Assembly: GCF_019670125.1 (NCBI RefSeq)
Contig: NZ_AP023033.1
Location: forward strand, 1,248,501-1,312,500
Reading direction: 5' to 3'
From: Agarivorans aestuarii
Lineage (GTDB): Bacteria > Pseudomonadota > Gammaproteobacteria > Enterobacterales > Celerinatantimonadaceae
DNA: 64,000 nt
This document shows positions 44,547 to 54,878 of the stretch, piece after piece. The notes below the pieces were generated by a model. That model was not told the DNA's origin and did not search any database. It saw only the letters and a program-made list of their open reading frames with translations. The translations under genes were made by a program, and so were the position numbers. Positions within the stretch are counted from its first letter, which is position 1; the number at the start of each line of letters is the position of its first letter.

Positions 44547-45775
44547 GTTTTTCTGTAGAGGCTGCACGCAAGCTGTTTCCTGCCTTAAATGCAAGGGGGG
44601 ATGAAGAGCCCTTAATTTATCTAGATGGGCCAGGGGGGGCGCAACTGCCCGCTTCGGTGCTGCAAGCCATGAACGATTATTTTATAAAAGGTAATTCTAA
44701 TCTAGGCGGCGCTTTTGCTAGTAGTAAGCATACCGAACAGGTTGTAGAAAAAGGGAGGCAGCAGGCTAAAACCTTATTGAATGCCGCTAGCGCTAATAAC
44801 ATTGTGTTTGATGCCAATATGACATCCTTAACCTTTAAGTTAAGTAGGGCAATAAGCCGAGACTGGCAAGCTAATGATGAAATACTGGTGACCGCACTTG
44901 ATCATTATTCCAATGTGTCGAGCTGGCAACACGCAGCTGCCGACAAAGGGGCCTTGGTTCATCAAGTGAGAATTGATCCGACTAACTGTAATTTGGATTA
45001 TGCGCACCTAGAGTCATTGATAAATACAAATACCCGCCTTATTGCGCTTACTTATGCCTCTAATACCAGCGGTAGCATTGTTGATTTGCAAAGAGTTATC
45101 CATAAAGCGAGAAGCGTAGGTGCAATGGTTTATGTGGATGCGGTGCATTATGTGCCGCACCGTTTAGTGGATGTGCAACAACTGGGCTGCGACTTCTTGC
45201 TCTGTTCGGCTTACAAGTTTTTTGGCCCTCACCTTGGTATTGCCTATGTGGCCGATCCTTGGTTGGAGCTGCTCAAACCTTATAAAGTTGAGCCAGCAAC
45301 CAATATCGGTCCAGGTCGTTTTGAAACTGGCACCCAAAGCTTTGCGGCGATTGCAGGCATGAGTGCAGCAGTTGATTACTTGGCTGATTGGAACCCACAG
45401 CAAAATAAGCGAGCAGCGTTAACCGCCAGTTTTGAGCAGTTTGCCGCGCATGAACAAGCTTTAAGCGAGCATTTTTTGGAGCGCTTGGCTGCCCATCCGC
45501 AAGCCACGCTTTATGGTGAGAGTAGCTTGCAGAGTACCCATATGCGCACTGCAACGTTCTCGTTGCGCTGGCCAAATATTCAGCCGCAGCAAATTGCCGC
45601 TATGTTGGGCGAGCATAATATTGCTACGTGGCATGGACATTTTTATGCGCAAGGCATGATGGAGCAATTGGGAATAATGGATAAAGGCGGGGTGCTACGC
45701 GTAGGTTGTATGCATTACAACACTCACCAAGAAGTCGACCGCTTGTGGGACCTTTTAGATAGTTACTGTGCCTAG
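44543..45775 (+). CDS. Class V aminotransferase / cysteine desulfurase-like protein
   Basis: A 410-residue PLP enzyme. PLP-binding features: ALTYASNTSGSIVDL, VYVDAVHYVPH (Asp pairing with the pyridine N) and Lys225 in LLCSAYKFFGPHLGI. It belongs to the cysteine-desulfurase-like group (VC1184 type) rather than true IscS/SufS: I see no Cys-containing persulfide loop. It is coupled by ATGA overlap to the 2OG dioxygenase, so the two probably act on the same small molecule. It converges on the PilZ gene, eight bases away. Confidence 0.85.
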   Translation: MSFSVEAARKLFPALNARGDEEPLIYLDGPGGAQLPASVLQAMNDYFIKGNSNLGGAFASSKHTEQVVEKGRQQAKTLLNAASANNIVFDANMTSLTFKLSRAISRDWQANDEILVTALDHYSNVSSWQHAAADKGALVHQVRIDPTNCNLDYAHLESLINTNTRLIALTYASNTSGSIVDLQRVIHKARSVGAMVYVDAVHYVPHRLVDVQQLGCDFLLCSAYKFFGPHLGIAYVADPWLELLKPYKVEPATNIGPGRFETGTQSFAAIAGMSAAVDYLADWNPQQNKRAALTASFEQFAAHEQALSEHFLERLAAHPQATLYGESSLQSTHMRTATFSLRWPNIQPQQIAAMLGEHNIATWHGHFYAQGMMEQLGIMDKGGVLRVGCMHYNTHQEVDRLWDLLDSYCA

Positions 45776-45783
45776 TAACCTTT

Positions 45784-46488
45784 TTATACGTCTAAGGCTA
45801 GGTGAGCAAATAGCTCATCTAGGTCGGTAGCACCTTCAAACTTGATACCCACTGCAATATGGTTATGACCATCTCGGCTTTGGCTTTTAATATTGCCTTC
45901 GATTACTGTGTCGTTCTCTGGTTTGCCAGGAATTCGAATGTACACAAACACGCTATCAAGTAACAGTTTGCCATTGCTTTCTGGCCACGCCATCTTGAAG
46001 CGGCAACCACCTGCTGATAAATCGAGAATAATGCCGTCAAAGCTTAAATCGTTTTCGATTTGCTGGTCACTTACAGAGGAGCGGTGGGTAACGGTTGCTG
46101 GAATGCGCGTACTCGCGCGTTGCTGTTTGCGTAAGCTGAAACGCTCTACTTCAGAAGGGTATTTAACAAACAATAAGTGCTTAGGGGATTTGATGATGTC
46201 GGTAATGATGCTGCGAAACGCAATACATTGACCGGCTTCTCCTTCAATGATTGAACGGATCACGCAAGCCATGCCTTCCACTAATACATCACCATGGCCT
46301 TGTTGAGCATATTTAGGCACAGCAAAGATAAGAAAGTTAGCGTCATCTAAGCCAATAAGCTTACACTTAACCCGTACATTACCTACTTTTACAAACTGCA
46401 CGTCTAAAACGTCGCCAAAGCGCAGTTGTCGCATTATATCTACCACTTCTTGGCGCTGGTTAACGCGAGGGCTTGGAGCAGGTGCCAA
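45784..46488 (-). CDS. PilZ-domain cyclic-di-GMP receptor protein
   Basis: A 234-residue cytosolic protein. The first half resembles a YcgR-type N-terminal beta domain. The second half is PilZ: the Arg motif RKQQRASTRIPA and the DLSAGGCRF motif form the c-di-GMP site. Such proteins change motility or secretion when c-di-GMP rises, e.g. from the GAF-GGDEF protein in this window. It lies 27 bases after nadK on the same strand and may be co-transcribed. Confidence 0.87.
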   Translation of the reverse strand: MAPAPSPRVNQRQEVVDIMRQLRFGDVLDVQFVKVGNVRVKCKLIGLDDANFLIFAVPKYAQQGHGDVLVEGMACVIRSIIEGEAGQCIAFRSIITDIIKSPKHLLFVKYPSEVERFSLRKQQRASTRIPATVTHRSSVSDQQIENDLSFDGIILDLSAGGCRFKMAWPESNGKLLLDSVFVYIRIPGKPENDTVIEGNIKSQSRDGHNHIAVGIKFEGATDLDELFAHLALDV

Positions 46489-46515
46489 AATAAACGTCCT
46501 TTTTACCGTGTTGGC

Positions 46516-47397
46516 TTAAAACAAGCGGCTTCCCCAGCCGAGCTTAGTTCTTAAGATCTTAAAGTAATCATAGCTTTTAGGGTGAACCAGACGCAACGGG
46601 TGATTCTGTTTGCGAATAATCACTTCATCGCCCGGCATAACGGGCAGCGATACATGGCTATCACAGCTTATGTTCATATGCTCACTATTATCGTGAGATA
46701 ATTTAAGCTTAATTTCGCTATCGCTGTCTACTACTATGGGGCGTGAGCTTAGGGTATGCGGGAACATTGGCACCAAAGCGATTGCATCTAAATTAGGGGT
46801 GAGAATGGGCCCGCCAGCAGATAAAGAATAGGCAGTAGAGCCAGTAGGCGTGGTAACAATTAGGCCGTCGGCGCGCTGGCTAAGCATGAAATGGTCATCA
46901 ATATACACTTCAAACTCTAGCATTGTGGCCACTTTGTCGAGGTGAAGTACCACTTCGTTCACAGCACTATTGCGGCTTTTTACTGCGTTATGGCGCAGCA
47001 CTTTGGCTTCTAATAAGCAGCGTTTCTCGGTCATAAACTCACCTTGCAACACTTCCTTTAAAGGATGTTCAAAGTTGAAAGGGTCTAGATCGGTCAAAAA
47101 ACCAAGGTTGCCGCGATTAACACCTAGCACTGCTATGTCGTAGCGCGACAATACTCGTGCTGCTCCCAACATATTGCCGTCACCACCAACCACAATCGCT
47201 AAATCAGCTTGTTCGCCTACTTGGTTAATGCTAACCAGATTAAGCCCATCAATGCTGAGTTGTTGGCCAGTCTGCTCTTCTACCAATACGCTATATGATT
47301 GTTCAATCAACCAATGGTAGAGCGCTGTTAAGGTATTATTGGCTCCCTCGTGGTGGGGTTTGCCAATTAAACCAATAGTGTTGAAGGTTTGAGTCAT
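46516..47397 (-). CDS. nadK: NAD kinase
   Basis: A 293-residue cytosolic enzyme making NADP from NAD and ATP. It has the catalytic GGDG in [28 protein letters not shown], and [17 protein letters not shown]. Length and start match E. coli NadK (292). An ATG at 47415 adds six residues and cannot be excluded; neither start has a strong ribosome-binding site. It is divergent from grpE, the common gammaproteobacterial arrangement. Confidence 0.95.
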   Translation of the reverse strand: MTQTFNTIGLIGKPHHEGANNTLTALYHWLIEQSYSVLVEEQTGQQLSIDGLNLVSINQVGEQADLAIVVGGDGNMLGAARVLSRYDIAVLGVNRGNLGFLTDLDPFNFEHPLKEVLQGEFMTEKRCLLEAKVLRHNAVKSRNSAVNEVVLHLDKVATMLEFEVYIDDHFMLSQRADGLIVTTPTGSTAYSLSAGGPILTPNLDAIALVPMFPHTLSSRPIVVDSDSEIKLKLSHDNSEHMNISCDSHVSLPVMPGDEVIIRKQNHPLRLVHPKSYDYFKILRTKLGWGSRLF

Positions 47398-47476
47398 AAC
47401 TTGTTGATTTAACATTGTGTTGCTAGTGATTATAACGTGTGGTTTTACTACTCATCCAGTTTTATCGTGACTATCA

Positions 47477-47504
47477 CTTGAAAGCGGCGGTTTGATCCCC
47501 ATAA
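47477..47504 (+). promoter_or_regulatory. Sigma-32 heat-shock promoter of grpE
   Basis: CTTGAAA (-35) and CCCCATAA (-10) are separated by 13 bases, a near-perfect RpoH promoter, about 45 bases before the grpE ATG. Confidence 0.88.
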
Positions 47505-47550
47505 TATGCAACAGATTTAAGTTATTTGTGAAGAATTACGGAGACCCTGC

Positions 47551-48180
47551 ATGAGCAGTGAGCAAAACAAACCACAAGCTGAAGAAGTGGTAGCGGAAAA
47601 CGAAGTAGAGCAACAGGTTGAAGCGATAGACGCTGAGCTTGAAAGTGAAGTGGAAGAAGAAGCTGCAGAGTCTGCTGGTGAAGAAATTAGCGTAGCCGAG
47701 TTACTTGAGCGTTTAGCAAGTGCTGAACAAACGGTGGCTGACCAAAAAGACGGTGTTATTCGCGCGAAAGCAGAAGTAGACAACATTCGCCGCCGCTCTG
47801 CTCAAGAAGTAGAGAAAGCACGTAAGTTTGCTTTAGAAAAGTTTGCGAATGAACTGCTACCGGTTATCGACAACATGGAAATGGCTTTGCAACACGCTAA
47901 CCGCGAAGACGAAGCCTTAACGTCGATGATTGAAGGTGTTGAGTTAACCCTTAAAACCTTGATTGATGCCGTGAAGAAATTTGGTATCGAAGTTGTTTCA
48001 CCGCAGGATGAAACCTTTGACCCTGAGAAGCACCAAGCGATGGGTATGCAAGAAGTTGAAGGTGTAGCGCCAAACACTGTAGTTGCAGTACTGCAGAAAG
48101 GCTACGAATTAAATGGCCGCTTATTGCGTCCAGCAATGGTTATGATTTCTAAAGCTGCCTCGGTAGACACTAGCGCATAG
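47551..48180 (+). CDS. grpE: Nucleotide exchange factor GrpE
   Basis: A 209-residue cochaperone that releases ADP from DnaK. An acidic N-terminal region and long coiled coil (residues about 10-100) are followed by the beta-wing domain: [43 protein letters not shown] and [13 protein letters not shown]. It is transcribed from a sigma-32 promoter and closed by a strong terminator, separately from dnaK-dnaJ 2.8 kb downstream. Confidence 0.96.
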   Translation: MSSEQNKPQAEEVVAENEVEQQVEAIDAELESEVEEEAAESAGEEISVAELLERLASAEQTVADQKDGVIRAKAEVDNIRRRSAQEVEKARKFALEKFANELLPVIDNMEMALQHANREDEALTSMIEGVELTLKTLIDAVKKFGIEVVSPQDETFDPEKHQAMGMQEVEGVAPNTVVAVLQKGYELNGRLLRPAMVMISKAASVDTSA

Positions 48181-48196
48181 TCATTATTGCTTAGAG

Positions 48197-48222
48197 AAAA
48201 AGGGCCTTATGGCCCTTTTTTT
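48197..48222 (+). terminator. Rho-independent terminator of grpE
   Basis: A-run, AGGGCC-TTAT-GGCCCT stem, seven T residues. Confidence 0.92.
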
Positions 48223-48342
48223 GTGGCTGAATTTTAGCGTGTTTTTGGATCGCGATTTGGCGAATTCTTTGACCTAAGTTGCTTGGCTATGCCATTGTAG
48301 AGGTATGAATAAAAATTATTCGTATTGCTCAAAAGGTAAGCA

Positions 48343-48609
48343 TTGCAGCAAATGGAACAGTTAGAGATTTTCGACATCCCCAATCCTTGTCGTGGCATTT
48401 GTCAAACAAATAGCCGCGGTTTGTGTATGGGCTGTTTCCGAAATCGCGATGAACGTTTTGCTTGGCAAACCTTAGAGCCTGCTCAGCAGCAGAACATATT
48501 ACGGCTAACCAAGCAGCGCAGGATGCGTTTTATTCGTATGCAGCGTAAGAAGTTAGCCGAACAACAGCAGCAAAACTCGGTGCAAGATGAACTGCCATTT
48601 GGTGAGTAA
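48343..48609 (+). CDS. DUF1289 small Cys-rich protein
   Basis: An 88-residue protein with the DUF1289 signature NPCRGICQTNSRGLCMGCFR, four Cys that could bind zinc or a cluster, then RDERFAW and a basic, Gln-rich tail. AAAAGG six bases before a TTG at 48343 supports that start; the ATG at 48352 is the alternative. The family function is unknown. It stands alone before the carbonic anhydrase gene. Confidence 0.83.
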   Translation: MQQMEQLEIFDIPNPCRGICQTNSRGLCMGCFRNRDERFAWQTLEPAQQQNILRLTKQRRMRFIRMQRKKLAEQQQQNSVQDELPFGE

Positions 48610-48695
48610 ATGCTGCGCTAAATAGTGGTAGTTATCTATCACATCGGGCAATATATGCCTCTAGTAGTAGGGAAGTGTTGTTAACTAGAGGTCGT

Positions 48696-49298
48696 ATGAG
48701 TGATTTAAATCAGCTGATAAGTAATAATCGTAGCTGGGCTAAAAATATAAAAGAACAGAATCCAACCTTCTTCTGTGATTTGTCTGAACAGCAAAACCCT
48801 GAATTCTTGTGGATTGGTTGCAGTGACAGCCGAGTACCCGCCAACCAGATTGCTGGATTACCCCCTGGTGAAGTATTTGTTCACCGCAATATTGCTAATG
48901 TGGTGGTGCATACCGATCTAAATTGTTTGTCGGTTATTCAATATGCAGTAGATGTACTTAAAGTTAAGCACATTATTGTTACCGGTCACTATGGTTGTGG
49001 CGGGGTATTGGCGTCGATGGAAAACGAACAGTTTGGTTTGATTGATAACTGGCTACGCCATCTTAAAGATGTTTACCGTTATCATGAAGCCGAGCTAGAT
49101 GCTATTGAAGACAAGAAGCAGCGTGCCGACCGTTTATGTGAGTTAAATGTGGTGGAGCAGGTTAAAAACGTATCGCAAACTTCTATCGTGCAAAATGCTT
49201 GGAGTAAAGGCCAAGAACTGTCGGTACACGGCTGTATTTATTCTATCCAAAACGGCATCCTAAATAATCTAGATATCTCAATTTCTGGCAACAGTTAA
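48696..49298 (+). CDS. can: Beta-carbonic anhydrase
   Basis: A 200-residue zinc enzyme interconverting CO2 and bicarbonate in the cytosol. Zinc ligands lie in FLWIGCSDSRVP (Cys, with the Asp-Arg pair) and VTGHYGCGGV (His and Cys); FVHRNIANVVVHTDLNCLSV matches E. coli Can. The ATG at 48696 has AGAGG upstream; a longer frame from 48675 has no support. It ends with a strong terminator shared with the convergent symporter gene. Bicarbonate from this enzyme could feed cyanase. Confidence 0.95.
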   Translation: MSDLNQLISNNRSWAKNIKEQNPTFFCDLSEQQNPEFLWIGCSDSRVPANQIAGLPPGEVFVHRNIANVVVHTDLNCLSVIQYAVDVLKVKHIIVTGHYGCGGVLASMENEQFGLIDNWLRHLKDVYRYHEAELDAIEDKKQRADRLCELNVVEQVKNVSQTSIVQNAWSKGQELSVHGCIYSIQNGILNNLDISISGNS

Positions 49299-49318
49299 AA
49301 ACGGCATTTCTAGATACA

Positions 49319-49346
49319 AAAAAACGCGGCTAAAGCCGCGTTTTTT
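49319..49346. terminator. Bidirectional Rho-independent terminator
   Basis: A-run, ACGCGGC-TAAA-GCCGCGT stem, T-run, between the carbonic anhydrase and symporter genes. Confidence 0.92.
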
Positions 49347-49361
49347 ATTGCCCATATATAC

Positions 49362-50696
49362 CTAGGCTTTTTCGGCCGAGGCCAAGCTAGTATCTGATTC
49401 ACCGTGAGGAAGATGTACTTCTTCTTCAGATAAACCTGCTTGAGGATTATTGTAAGTCTCTACGTTTAAATCGCCTTCCGATTTAGCTACAGCAACCGTC
49501 ACCATGCTGTCACCAGTAATGTTTACTGCTGTGCGCACCATATCTAACAAGCGGTCTACGCCAATAATTAGCGCAATGCCTTCTACCGGCAAACCAACTT
49601 GTTGCAATACCATTGCTAAGGTAATTAAACCAACACCAGGAACACCTGCGGTACCCACTGACGCAAGCGTTGCAGTAACAATAACCATTAAGAAATTGCC
49701 TGCGGTTAGGTCAATGCCATATACCGTTGCAATAAAGATAGTGGCTACACCCTGCATAATTGAGGTGCCGTCCATGTTGATGGTAGCGCCTAAAGGTACG
49801 GTGAACGAAGCTGTTGAGTTACGTACGCCTAGCTTATGAGTAGCTGTTTCCATAGTGACTGGAATAGTCGCATTTGAAGAGGCAGTACTAAACGCAAATA
49901 CGATAGCTTCACGCATTTTCTTAATGAAAATAAGCGGGTTTAAGCCAGTAAGTACTTTTAATAGTGAAGGGTAAATCAACAAGGCATGTAGCAGTAATAC
50001 AACCAATACCACCATGAAGTAGCTGAGTAGGCTAGCAATCGCGTCAAACCCAATTTCAAAGAACAATTTCGCCAGTAGCGCAAATACGCCGTAAGGGGCT
50101 AGGTTCATTAAAATAGTCACTAACTTCATGATCACTACATTGAAGTCTTCAAAGTGCTTACCAATGCGTTTACCGGACTCACCTGAAATCGCGATGGCAA
50201 TACCAAACAACAATGCAAACACAATGATTTGCAGCATGTTGCCTTGAGCCATAGAAGCAATTGGGTTATCTGGGAACATATCAATGATAACTTGGCTAAT
50301 GCTTGGCGCTTCTTTAGCAACAAAGGCGGCTTCGGTAGTTAGCTCTATGCCAGTGCCCGGGCGTATTAGTAAGGCAACGGCCATAGCTAAAGAGATAGCA
50401 ATCGCAGTAGTGGCTAAATAAAGCAGTACTGTTTTACCGCCAAGGCGGCCTAAGCGCGCAGTGTCTTTCATTGAAGAAACACCACACACTAAAGAAACAA
50501 ATACCAATGGAACCACTAACATCTTCAAGCTTGATACGAAAATCGAGCCAGTGATATTGAGGATGCCGTCAACGATGTAATCTTTGACTAAGATAGACTC
50601 AGCAAAAAAGGTTTGTAAGAAAACCCCTAAGCCAATACCGGTAACCATACCGATAAGTATTTTGTGAGTAAGACTCAGTTTTGAATCGTTTTTCAT
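49362..50696 (-). CDS. Dicarboxylate/amino acid:cation symporter (GltP/DctA family)
   Basis: A 444-residue inner-membrane carrier of the DAACS family. The Ser-rich re-entrant loop FSTASSNATIPVTMETATHK, the NMDGT cation motif in GATINMDGTSIMQG, and GVDRLLDMVRTAVNITGD (substrate-binding Asp, Thr, Asn) are all present. It imports glutamate, aspartate or C4-dicarboxylates with Na+ or H+. The last 40 residues are acidic and polar. It is monocistronic and divergent from dnaK. Confidence 0.92.
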   Translation of the reverse strand: MKNDSKLSLTHKILIGMVTGIGLGVFLQTFFAESILVKDYIVDGILNITGSIFVSSLKMLVVPLVFVSLVCGVSSMKDTARLGRLGGKTVLLYLATTAIAISLAMAVALLIRPGTGIELTTEAAFVAKEAPSISQVIIDMFPDNPIASMAQGNMLQIIVFALLFGIAIAISGESGKRIGKHFEDFNVVIMKLVTILMNLAPYGVFALLAKLFFEIGFDAIASLLSYFMVVLVVLLLHALLIYPSLLKVLTGLNPLIFIKKMREAIVFAFSTASSNATIPVTMETATHKLGVRNSTASFTVPLGATINMDGTSIMQGVATIFIATVYGIDLTAGNFLMVIVTATLASVGTAGVPGVGLITLAMVLQQVGLPVEGIALIIGVDRLLDMVRTAVNITGDSMVTVAVAKSEGDLNVETYNNPQAGLSEEEVHLPHGESDTSLASAEKA

Positions 50697-50911
50697 TTCC
50701 CTTCTCTCTGTATTTTATGCAGAACTTAACACTGCATATAACCTAAAGTTGCGCGCATAGTATCATAGGTTATAAAAATAGCCATTCATGACACTATAAC
50801 CTGTGTTTTTGTTGGTTTTATAATCTAAATCGGTGATCGCTTGCTCAATACCTAAGCAATCGTCAAGATTTTGCGAGAATGGGTTTTTAGTGAGTTTTTT
50901 TTATTTTTTCC

Positions 50912-50939
50912 CTTGAAAAGCAATTTGCTGCCCCCACTT
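50912..50939 (+). promoter_or_regulatory. Sigma-32 heat-shock promoter of dnaK
   Basis: CTTGAAA and CCCCACTT are separated by 13 bases, the same spacing as at grpE, about 50 bases before the dnaK ATG. Confidence 0.85.
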
Positions 50940-50990
50940 AGTTCTCAACAACGAAATATTAGTTACAACTAGAATTTGGAGAACACCATC

Positions 50991-52907
50991 ATGGGTAGAA
51001 TTATTGGTATCGATTTAGGAACCACTAACTCTTGTGTTGCAGTACTAGACGGCGACACCCCTAAAGTAATTGAAAATGCAGAAGGCGATCGTACTACTCC
51101 TTCAATTATTGCATTTACCGAAGACGGCGAGACATTAGTAGGTCAACCTGCTAAACGCCAAGCGGTAACTAACCCTAAGAACACAGTATTCGCTATTAAG
51201 CGTTTAATCGGCCGTCGTTTTACCGACGACGAAGTACAACGCGATATCGAAATCATGCCTTTCAACATTGTTAATGCTGACAACGGTGATGCTTGGGTTG
51301 AAGCCAAAGGCGAGAAAAAAGCGCCGCCACAAATCTCTGCAGAAGTTTTGAAAAAAATGAAGAAAACTGCAGAAGATTACCTAGGTGAAGCTGTAACAGA
51401 AGCGGTAATTACCGTTCCTGCTTACTTTAACGATTCGCAACGTCAAGCAACTAAAGATGCTGGTCGTATTGCTGGCCTAGACGTTAAACGTATCATTAAC
51501 GAGCCAACTGCTGCAGCATTTGCTTACGGCGTAAACAACGCTAAAGGCGACAACGTAGTAGCCGTTTACGACTTAGGTGGTGGTACTTTCGATATTTCAA
51601 TCATTGAAATTGACGAAGTAGACGGCGAGAAAACCTTCGAAGTACTAGCAACCAATGGTGATACTCACCTAGGTGGTGAAGACTTTGATAGCCGCTTAAT
51701 CAACTACTTAGTAGAAGAGTTCAAGAAAGACCAAGGTTTCGACCTTAAGCAAGATCCACTGGCTATGCAGCGCTTGAAAGAAGCAGCAGAAAAAGCCAAG
51801 TGTGAGCTATCTTCAGCACAACAAACTGATGTAAATCTACCTTACATTACTGCTGATGCTTCAGGTCCTAAGCACTTAAACATCAAAGTAACTCGCGCTA
51901 AGCTTGAGTCTTTGGTTGAGGAGTTAGTTCAACGTTCACTAGAGCCATTACGTATTGCACTGCAAGACGCTGACCTTTCAGTTAGCGACATCAACGATGT
52001 AATTCTTGTTGGTGGTCAAACTCGTATGCCGCTAGTACAAAGCGCTGTAACCGAGTTCTTTGGTAAAGAGCCACGTAAAGACGTTAACCCTGATGAAGCA
52101 GTTGCTATGGGTGCTGCTATTCAAGGTGCGGTATTGTCTGGCGACAAAACTGACGTACTACTACTAGACGTTACTCCACTATCTCTAGGTATTGAGACAA
52201 TGGGCGGCGTAATGACTCGCGTTGTAGAAAAGAACACCACCATCCCAACTAAGGGTTCACAGGTATTCTCAACTGCCGACGATAACCAAAGTGCGGTAAC
52301 CGTTCACGTAATTCAAGGTGAGCGTAAGCGTGCTGCAGATAACAAATCTCTAGGTCAATTCAACCTAGAAGGTATTCGTCCTGCACAGCGTGGCGTACCA
52401 CAAATTGAAGTAACCTTCGATTTGGATGCTGACGGTATTTTACACGTGTCTGCTAAAGACAAAGATACCGGTAAAGAGCAGAAAATTACCATTCAAGCAT
52501 CATCTGGTTTGTCAGATGACGAAATCAACAAGATGGTAAACGAAGCTGAAGCAAACGCTGAAGAAGACAAAAAGTTTGAAGAATTAGTTCAGGCTAAAAA
52601 CCAAGCTGATGCACTTGTACACGGTACCCGTAAGCAAGTTGAAGAAGCTGGTGAAGCACTTCCTGCTGAAGATAAAGAGAAAATCGAAGCTGCAGTTAGC
52701 GAGTTAGAAACCGCTAGCAAAGGCGAAGATAAAGCAGAGATTGAAGCGAAAACTCAAGCGCTAATCGAAGCTTCTCAAAAACTAATGGAAGTGGCTCAAC
52801 AACAAGCCCAAGCAAATGCTGGCGAAGCTGATGCAGAGCAAGCTGCTCCTGCACAAGACGACGTTGTTGACGCTGAGTTTGAAGAAGTGAAAGACGACAA
52901 AAAATAA
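50991..52907 (+). CDS. dnaK: Chaperone DnaK (Hsp70)
   Basis: A 638-residue ATP-driven chaperone, the same length as E. coli Dna[21 protein letters not shown] opens the ATPase domain; [17 protein letters not shown] and [13 protein letters not shown] complete it. [20 protein letters not shown] marks the linker and substrate domain, and an Ala/Gln/Glu-rich lid ends [10 protein letters not shown]. The ATG at 50991 follows TTTGGAGAACACC. It is followed by dnaJ, with a hairpin in between. Confidence 0.98.
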   Translation: MGRIIGIDLGTTNSCVAVLDGDTPKVIENAEGDRTTPSIIAFTEDGETLVGQPAKRQAVTNPKNTVFAIKRLIGRRFTDDEVQRDIEIMPFNIVNADNGDAWVEAKGEKKAPPQISAEVLKKMKKTAEDYLGEAVTEAVITVPAYFNDSQRQATKDAGRIAGLDVKRIINEPTAAAFAYGVNNAKGDNVVAVYDLGGGTFDISIIEIDEVDGEKTFEVLATNGDTHLGGEDFDSRLINYLVEEFKKDQGFDLKQDPLAMQRLKEAAEKAKCELSSAQQTDVNLPYITADASGPKHLNIKVTRAKLESLVEELVQRSLEPLRIALQDADLSVSDINDVILVGGQTRMPLVQSAVTEFFGKEPRKDVNPDEAVAMGAAIQGAVLSGDKTDVLLLDVTPLSLGIETMGGVMTRVVEKNTTIPTKGSQVFSTADDNQSAVTVHVIQGERKRAADNKSLGQFNLEGIRPAQRGVPQIEVTFDLDADGILHVSAKDKDTGKEQKITIQASSGLSDDEINKMVNEAEANAEEDKKFEELVQAKNQADALVHGTRKQVEEAGEALPAEDKEKIEAAVSELETASKGEDKAEIEAKTQALIEASQKLMEVAQQQAQANAGEADAEQAAPAQDDVVDAEFEEVKDDKK

Positions 52908-52937
52908 TTTGTCTTAAACACTTTTAGTAAGTAAATA

Positions 52938-52963
52938 ACGGGCGTTGTGTGAACAACGCCCGT
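52938..52963 (+). other. Intercistronic hairpin between dnaK and dnaJ
   Basis: A perfect 11-bp stem (ACGGGCGTTGT, loop GTGA, complement) without a T-run. It may act as a processing or stabilising element or a weak terminator lowering DnaJ relative to DnaK. Confidence 0.75.
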
Positions 52964-53023
52964 GTGTCTATCAAAAGCCATTACTTTCAACTGGTTTAGT
53001 TGCGAGAAAGTAGAACACCCATT

Positions 53024-54166
53024 ATGTCAAAACGCGATTATTACGAAGTTCTTGGTCTAGGCAAAGATGCCGGTGAGCGAGAAATTAAAAAAGCCTACAA
53101 ACGTTTGGCGATGAAATTTCACCCAGACCGTACCAAGGGCGATAAAGCTTCTGAAGAGAAATTTAAAGAAGTGAAAGAAGCCTACGAAGTGCTCAACAAT
53201 CCTCAGAAGAAAGAGGCTTACGATCATTATGGCCATGCTGGGGTTGATCCAAACCGTGGCGCTGGTGGTTTTGGTGGCGGACACGGCGACTTTGGCGATG
53301 CGTTTGGCGATATCTTTGGTGATATTTTTGGTGGTGGACGCGGTGGCGGCGGTGGTCGTCGTCAGCCTCAACGTGGCTCCGATCTTCGCTACAACTTAGA
53401 GTTGAGCTTAGAGCAAGCTGTTAAAGGCGTTAAAAAAGAAATTCGGGTACCTACTTTAGTACATTGTGAGCAGTGTAATGGTAGCGGCGCCAAGAAAGGC
53501 TCTACGCCTAAAACCTGTGGCACCTGTCATGGCCAAGGCCAAGTACAAATGCGCCAAGGCTTTTTTGCTGTGCAACAAGCCTGTCCTACCTGTAAAGGGA
53601 AGGGAACAATTATTTCAGACCCTTGCCATAAGTGTCATGGCGAAGGTCGCTACGAGCGCTCTAAAACTTTATCAGTTAGTATTCCTGCTGGCGTTGATAC
53701 TGGTGACCGCGTTCGTTTATCGGGTGAAGGTGAAGCTGGCGAGAGCGGCGCTCCAGCCGGTGACTTATATGTACAAGTACATGTTAAAGAACACCCAATC
53801 TTCCAACGTGAAGAAAATAATCTTTACTGCGAAGTGCCAATTAGCTTCACTTTAGCTGCTTTAGGTGGCGAGATTGAAGTACCTACTTTAGATGGCAGAG
53901 TTAATCTCAAGGTGCCAAACGAAACGCAAACCGGCCGTATGTTCAGAATGCGTGGCAAAGGGGTTAAGTCGGTACGTGGTGGCCCAATTGGCGATTTGAT
54001 TTGCAAAGTTATCGTTGAAACTCCGGTTAAACTTAATGAAACGCAAAAGCAGCTGCTTAAAGACTTTGAAGAAAGTTGTGGTGGCTCTGCTAGCAGTACA
54101 CATAAGCCTAAAGCCGAAGGTTTCTTCGACGGGGTTAAAAAGTTTTTTGATGACTTAACCAGTTAA
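53024..54166 (+). CDS. dnaJ: Chaperone DnaJ (Hsp40)
   Basis: A 380-residue cochaperone that delivers substrates to DnaK and stimulates its ATPase. The J domain (residues 1-70) has the HPD motif in [11 protein letters not shown] Gly/Phe-rich linker follows, then four zinc repeats ([42 protein letters not shown]) and the C-terminal substrate domains. The ATG at 53024 matches the family start; eight upstream in-frame codons from 53000 are not expected. It shares the dnaK sigma-32 promoter. Confidence 0.97.
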   Translation: MSKRDYYEVLGLGKDAGEREIKKAYKRLAMKFHPDRTKGDKASEEKFKEVKEAYEVLNNPQKKEAYDHYGHAGVDPNRGAGGFGGGHGDFGDAFGDIFGDIFGGGRGGGGGRRQPQRGSDLRYNLELSLEQAVKGVKKEIRVPTLVHCEQCNGSGAKKGSTPKTCGTCHGQGQVQMRQGFFAVQQACPTCKGKGTIISDPCHKCHGEGRYERSKTLSVSIPAGVDTGDRVRLSGEGEAGESGAPAGDLYVQVHVKEHPIFQREENNLYCEVPISFTLAALGGEIEVPTLDGRVNLKVPNETQTGRMFRMRGKGVKSVRGGPIGDLICKVIVETPVKLNETQKQLLKDFEESCGGSASSTHKPKAEGFFDGVKKFFDDLTS

Positions 54167-54181
54167 GCAAAAACACTTGAG

Positions 54182-54209
54182 AAAAGGCGGCTATTAAGCC
54201 GCTTTTTTT
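54182..54209 (+). terminator. Rho-independent terminator of dnaKJ
   Basis: A-run, GCGGCT-ATTA-AGCCGC stem, seven T residues. Confidence 0.92.
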
Positions 54210-54299
54210 ATATCCGTTTAGCGCTACTTATGACATCAGTAAGGGCGTTCCAAGGGAGGCCTCGACTATGATATTATTTGTTAAAAATCATTAGGTAGC

Positions 54300-54845
54300 A
54301 TGATGATAAGTCTTGTTTTAGGTGGAATTAGAAGCGGTAAAAGTCGCTGGGCTGAGCAGCAGTTTCAAAACAAGGCTAGCTTAAAGCCTATGTATATCGC
54401 AACCGCCATGGCTAGCGATGAGGAGATGGAGCAACGGATCGCTCATCATCAAACCTTGCGGAACGATTCTTTTGATACTCACGAATTTGATTTTTCTAAA
54501 GAGCAGCTCAGCGAAGTTTTGCTGTCGTACACTGCCCAAAAGCGGCCGATATTGCTGGAGTGTATGTCTACTTGGCTGGGATGGTGGTTATGTACCAATA
54601 AACCCTTCGATCAGCAGCTACTCGATATTCAACAGCAGTCTAGCGCTCTATTGGCGAGCCTAAATGCGCTTAATGGTGACTTAGTTATCGTTAGTAACGA
54701 GGTTGGTTTAGGTTTGGTCTCTGACAACGCCATGGGCCGCAGGTTTGCCGACGAACTTGGGCGATTAAACCAAGCCTTAGCGGCAAAAGCCGACAAAGTT
54801 GTATTTATTAGTGCTGGCTTACCGCTAGTATTAAAGGAGTCGTAG
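54300..54845 (+). CDS. cobU: CobU/CobP-like adenosylcobinamide kinase/guanylyltransferase
   Basis: A 181-residue cytosolic enzyme. The P-loop LVLGGIRSGKSRWAEQQ, YIATAMASDEEMEQRIAHHQ (with the guanylylated His) and VSNEVGLGLVSDNAMGRRFAD are the CobU blocks in order. It phosphorylates adenosylcobinamide and adds GMP in the nucleotide-loop branch of cobalamin synthesis or salvage. No other cobalamin gene or B12 riboswitch is nearby, which suggests salvage with partners elsewhere. A second ATG at 54303 is equally possible. Confidence 0.9.
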   Translation: MMISLVLGGIRSGKSRWAEQQFQNKASLKPMYIATAMASDEEMEQRIAHHQTLRNDSFDTHEFDFSKEQLSEVLLSYTAQKRPILLECMSTWLGWWLCTNKPFDQQLLDIQQQSSALLASLNALNGDLVIVSNEVGLGLVSDNAMGRRFADELGRLNQALAAKADKVVFISAGLPLVLKES

Positions 54846-54878
54846 TCTTTAAGGCTGCAAAGATATGGAAGTGCATTA

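Noticed and set aside
54300-54845. Possible cobalamin gene cluster or B12 riboswitch near the CobU-like gene
   Set aside because: The upstream 90 bases are too short for a B12 riboswitch and neighbouring genes are chaperone and protease genes.
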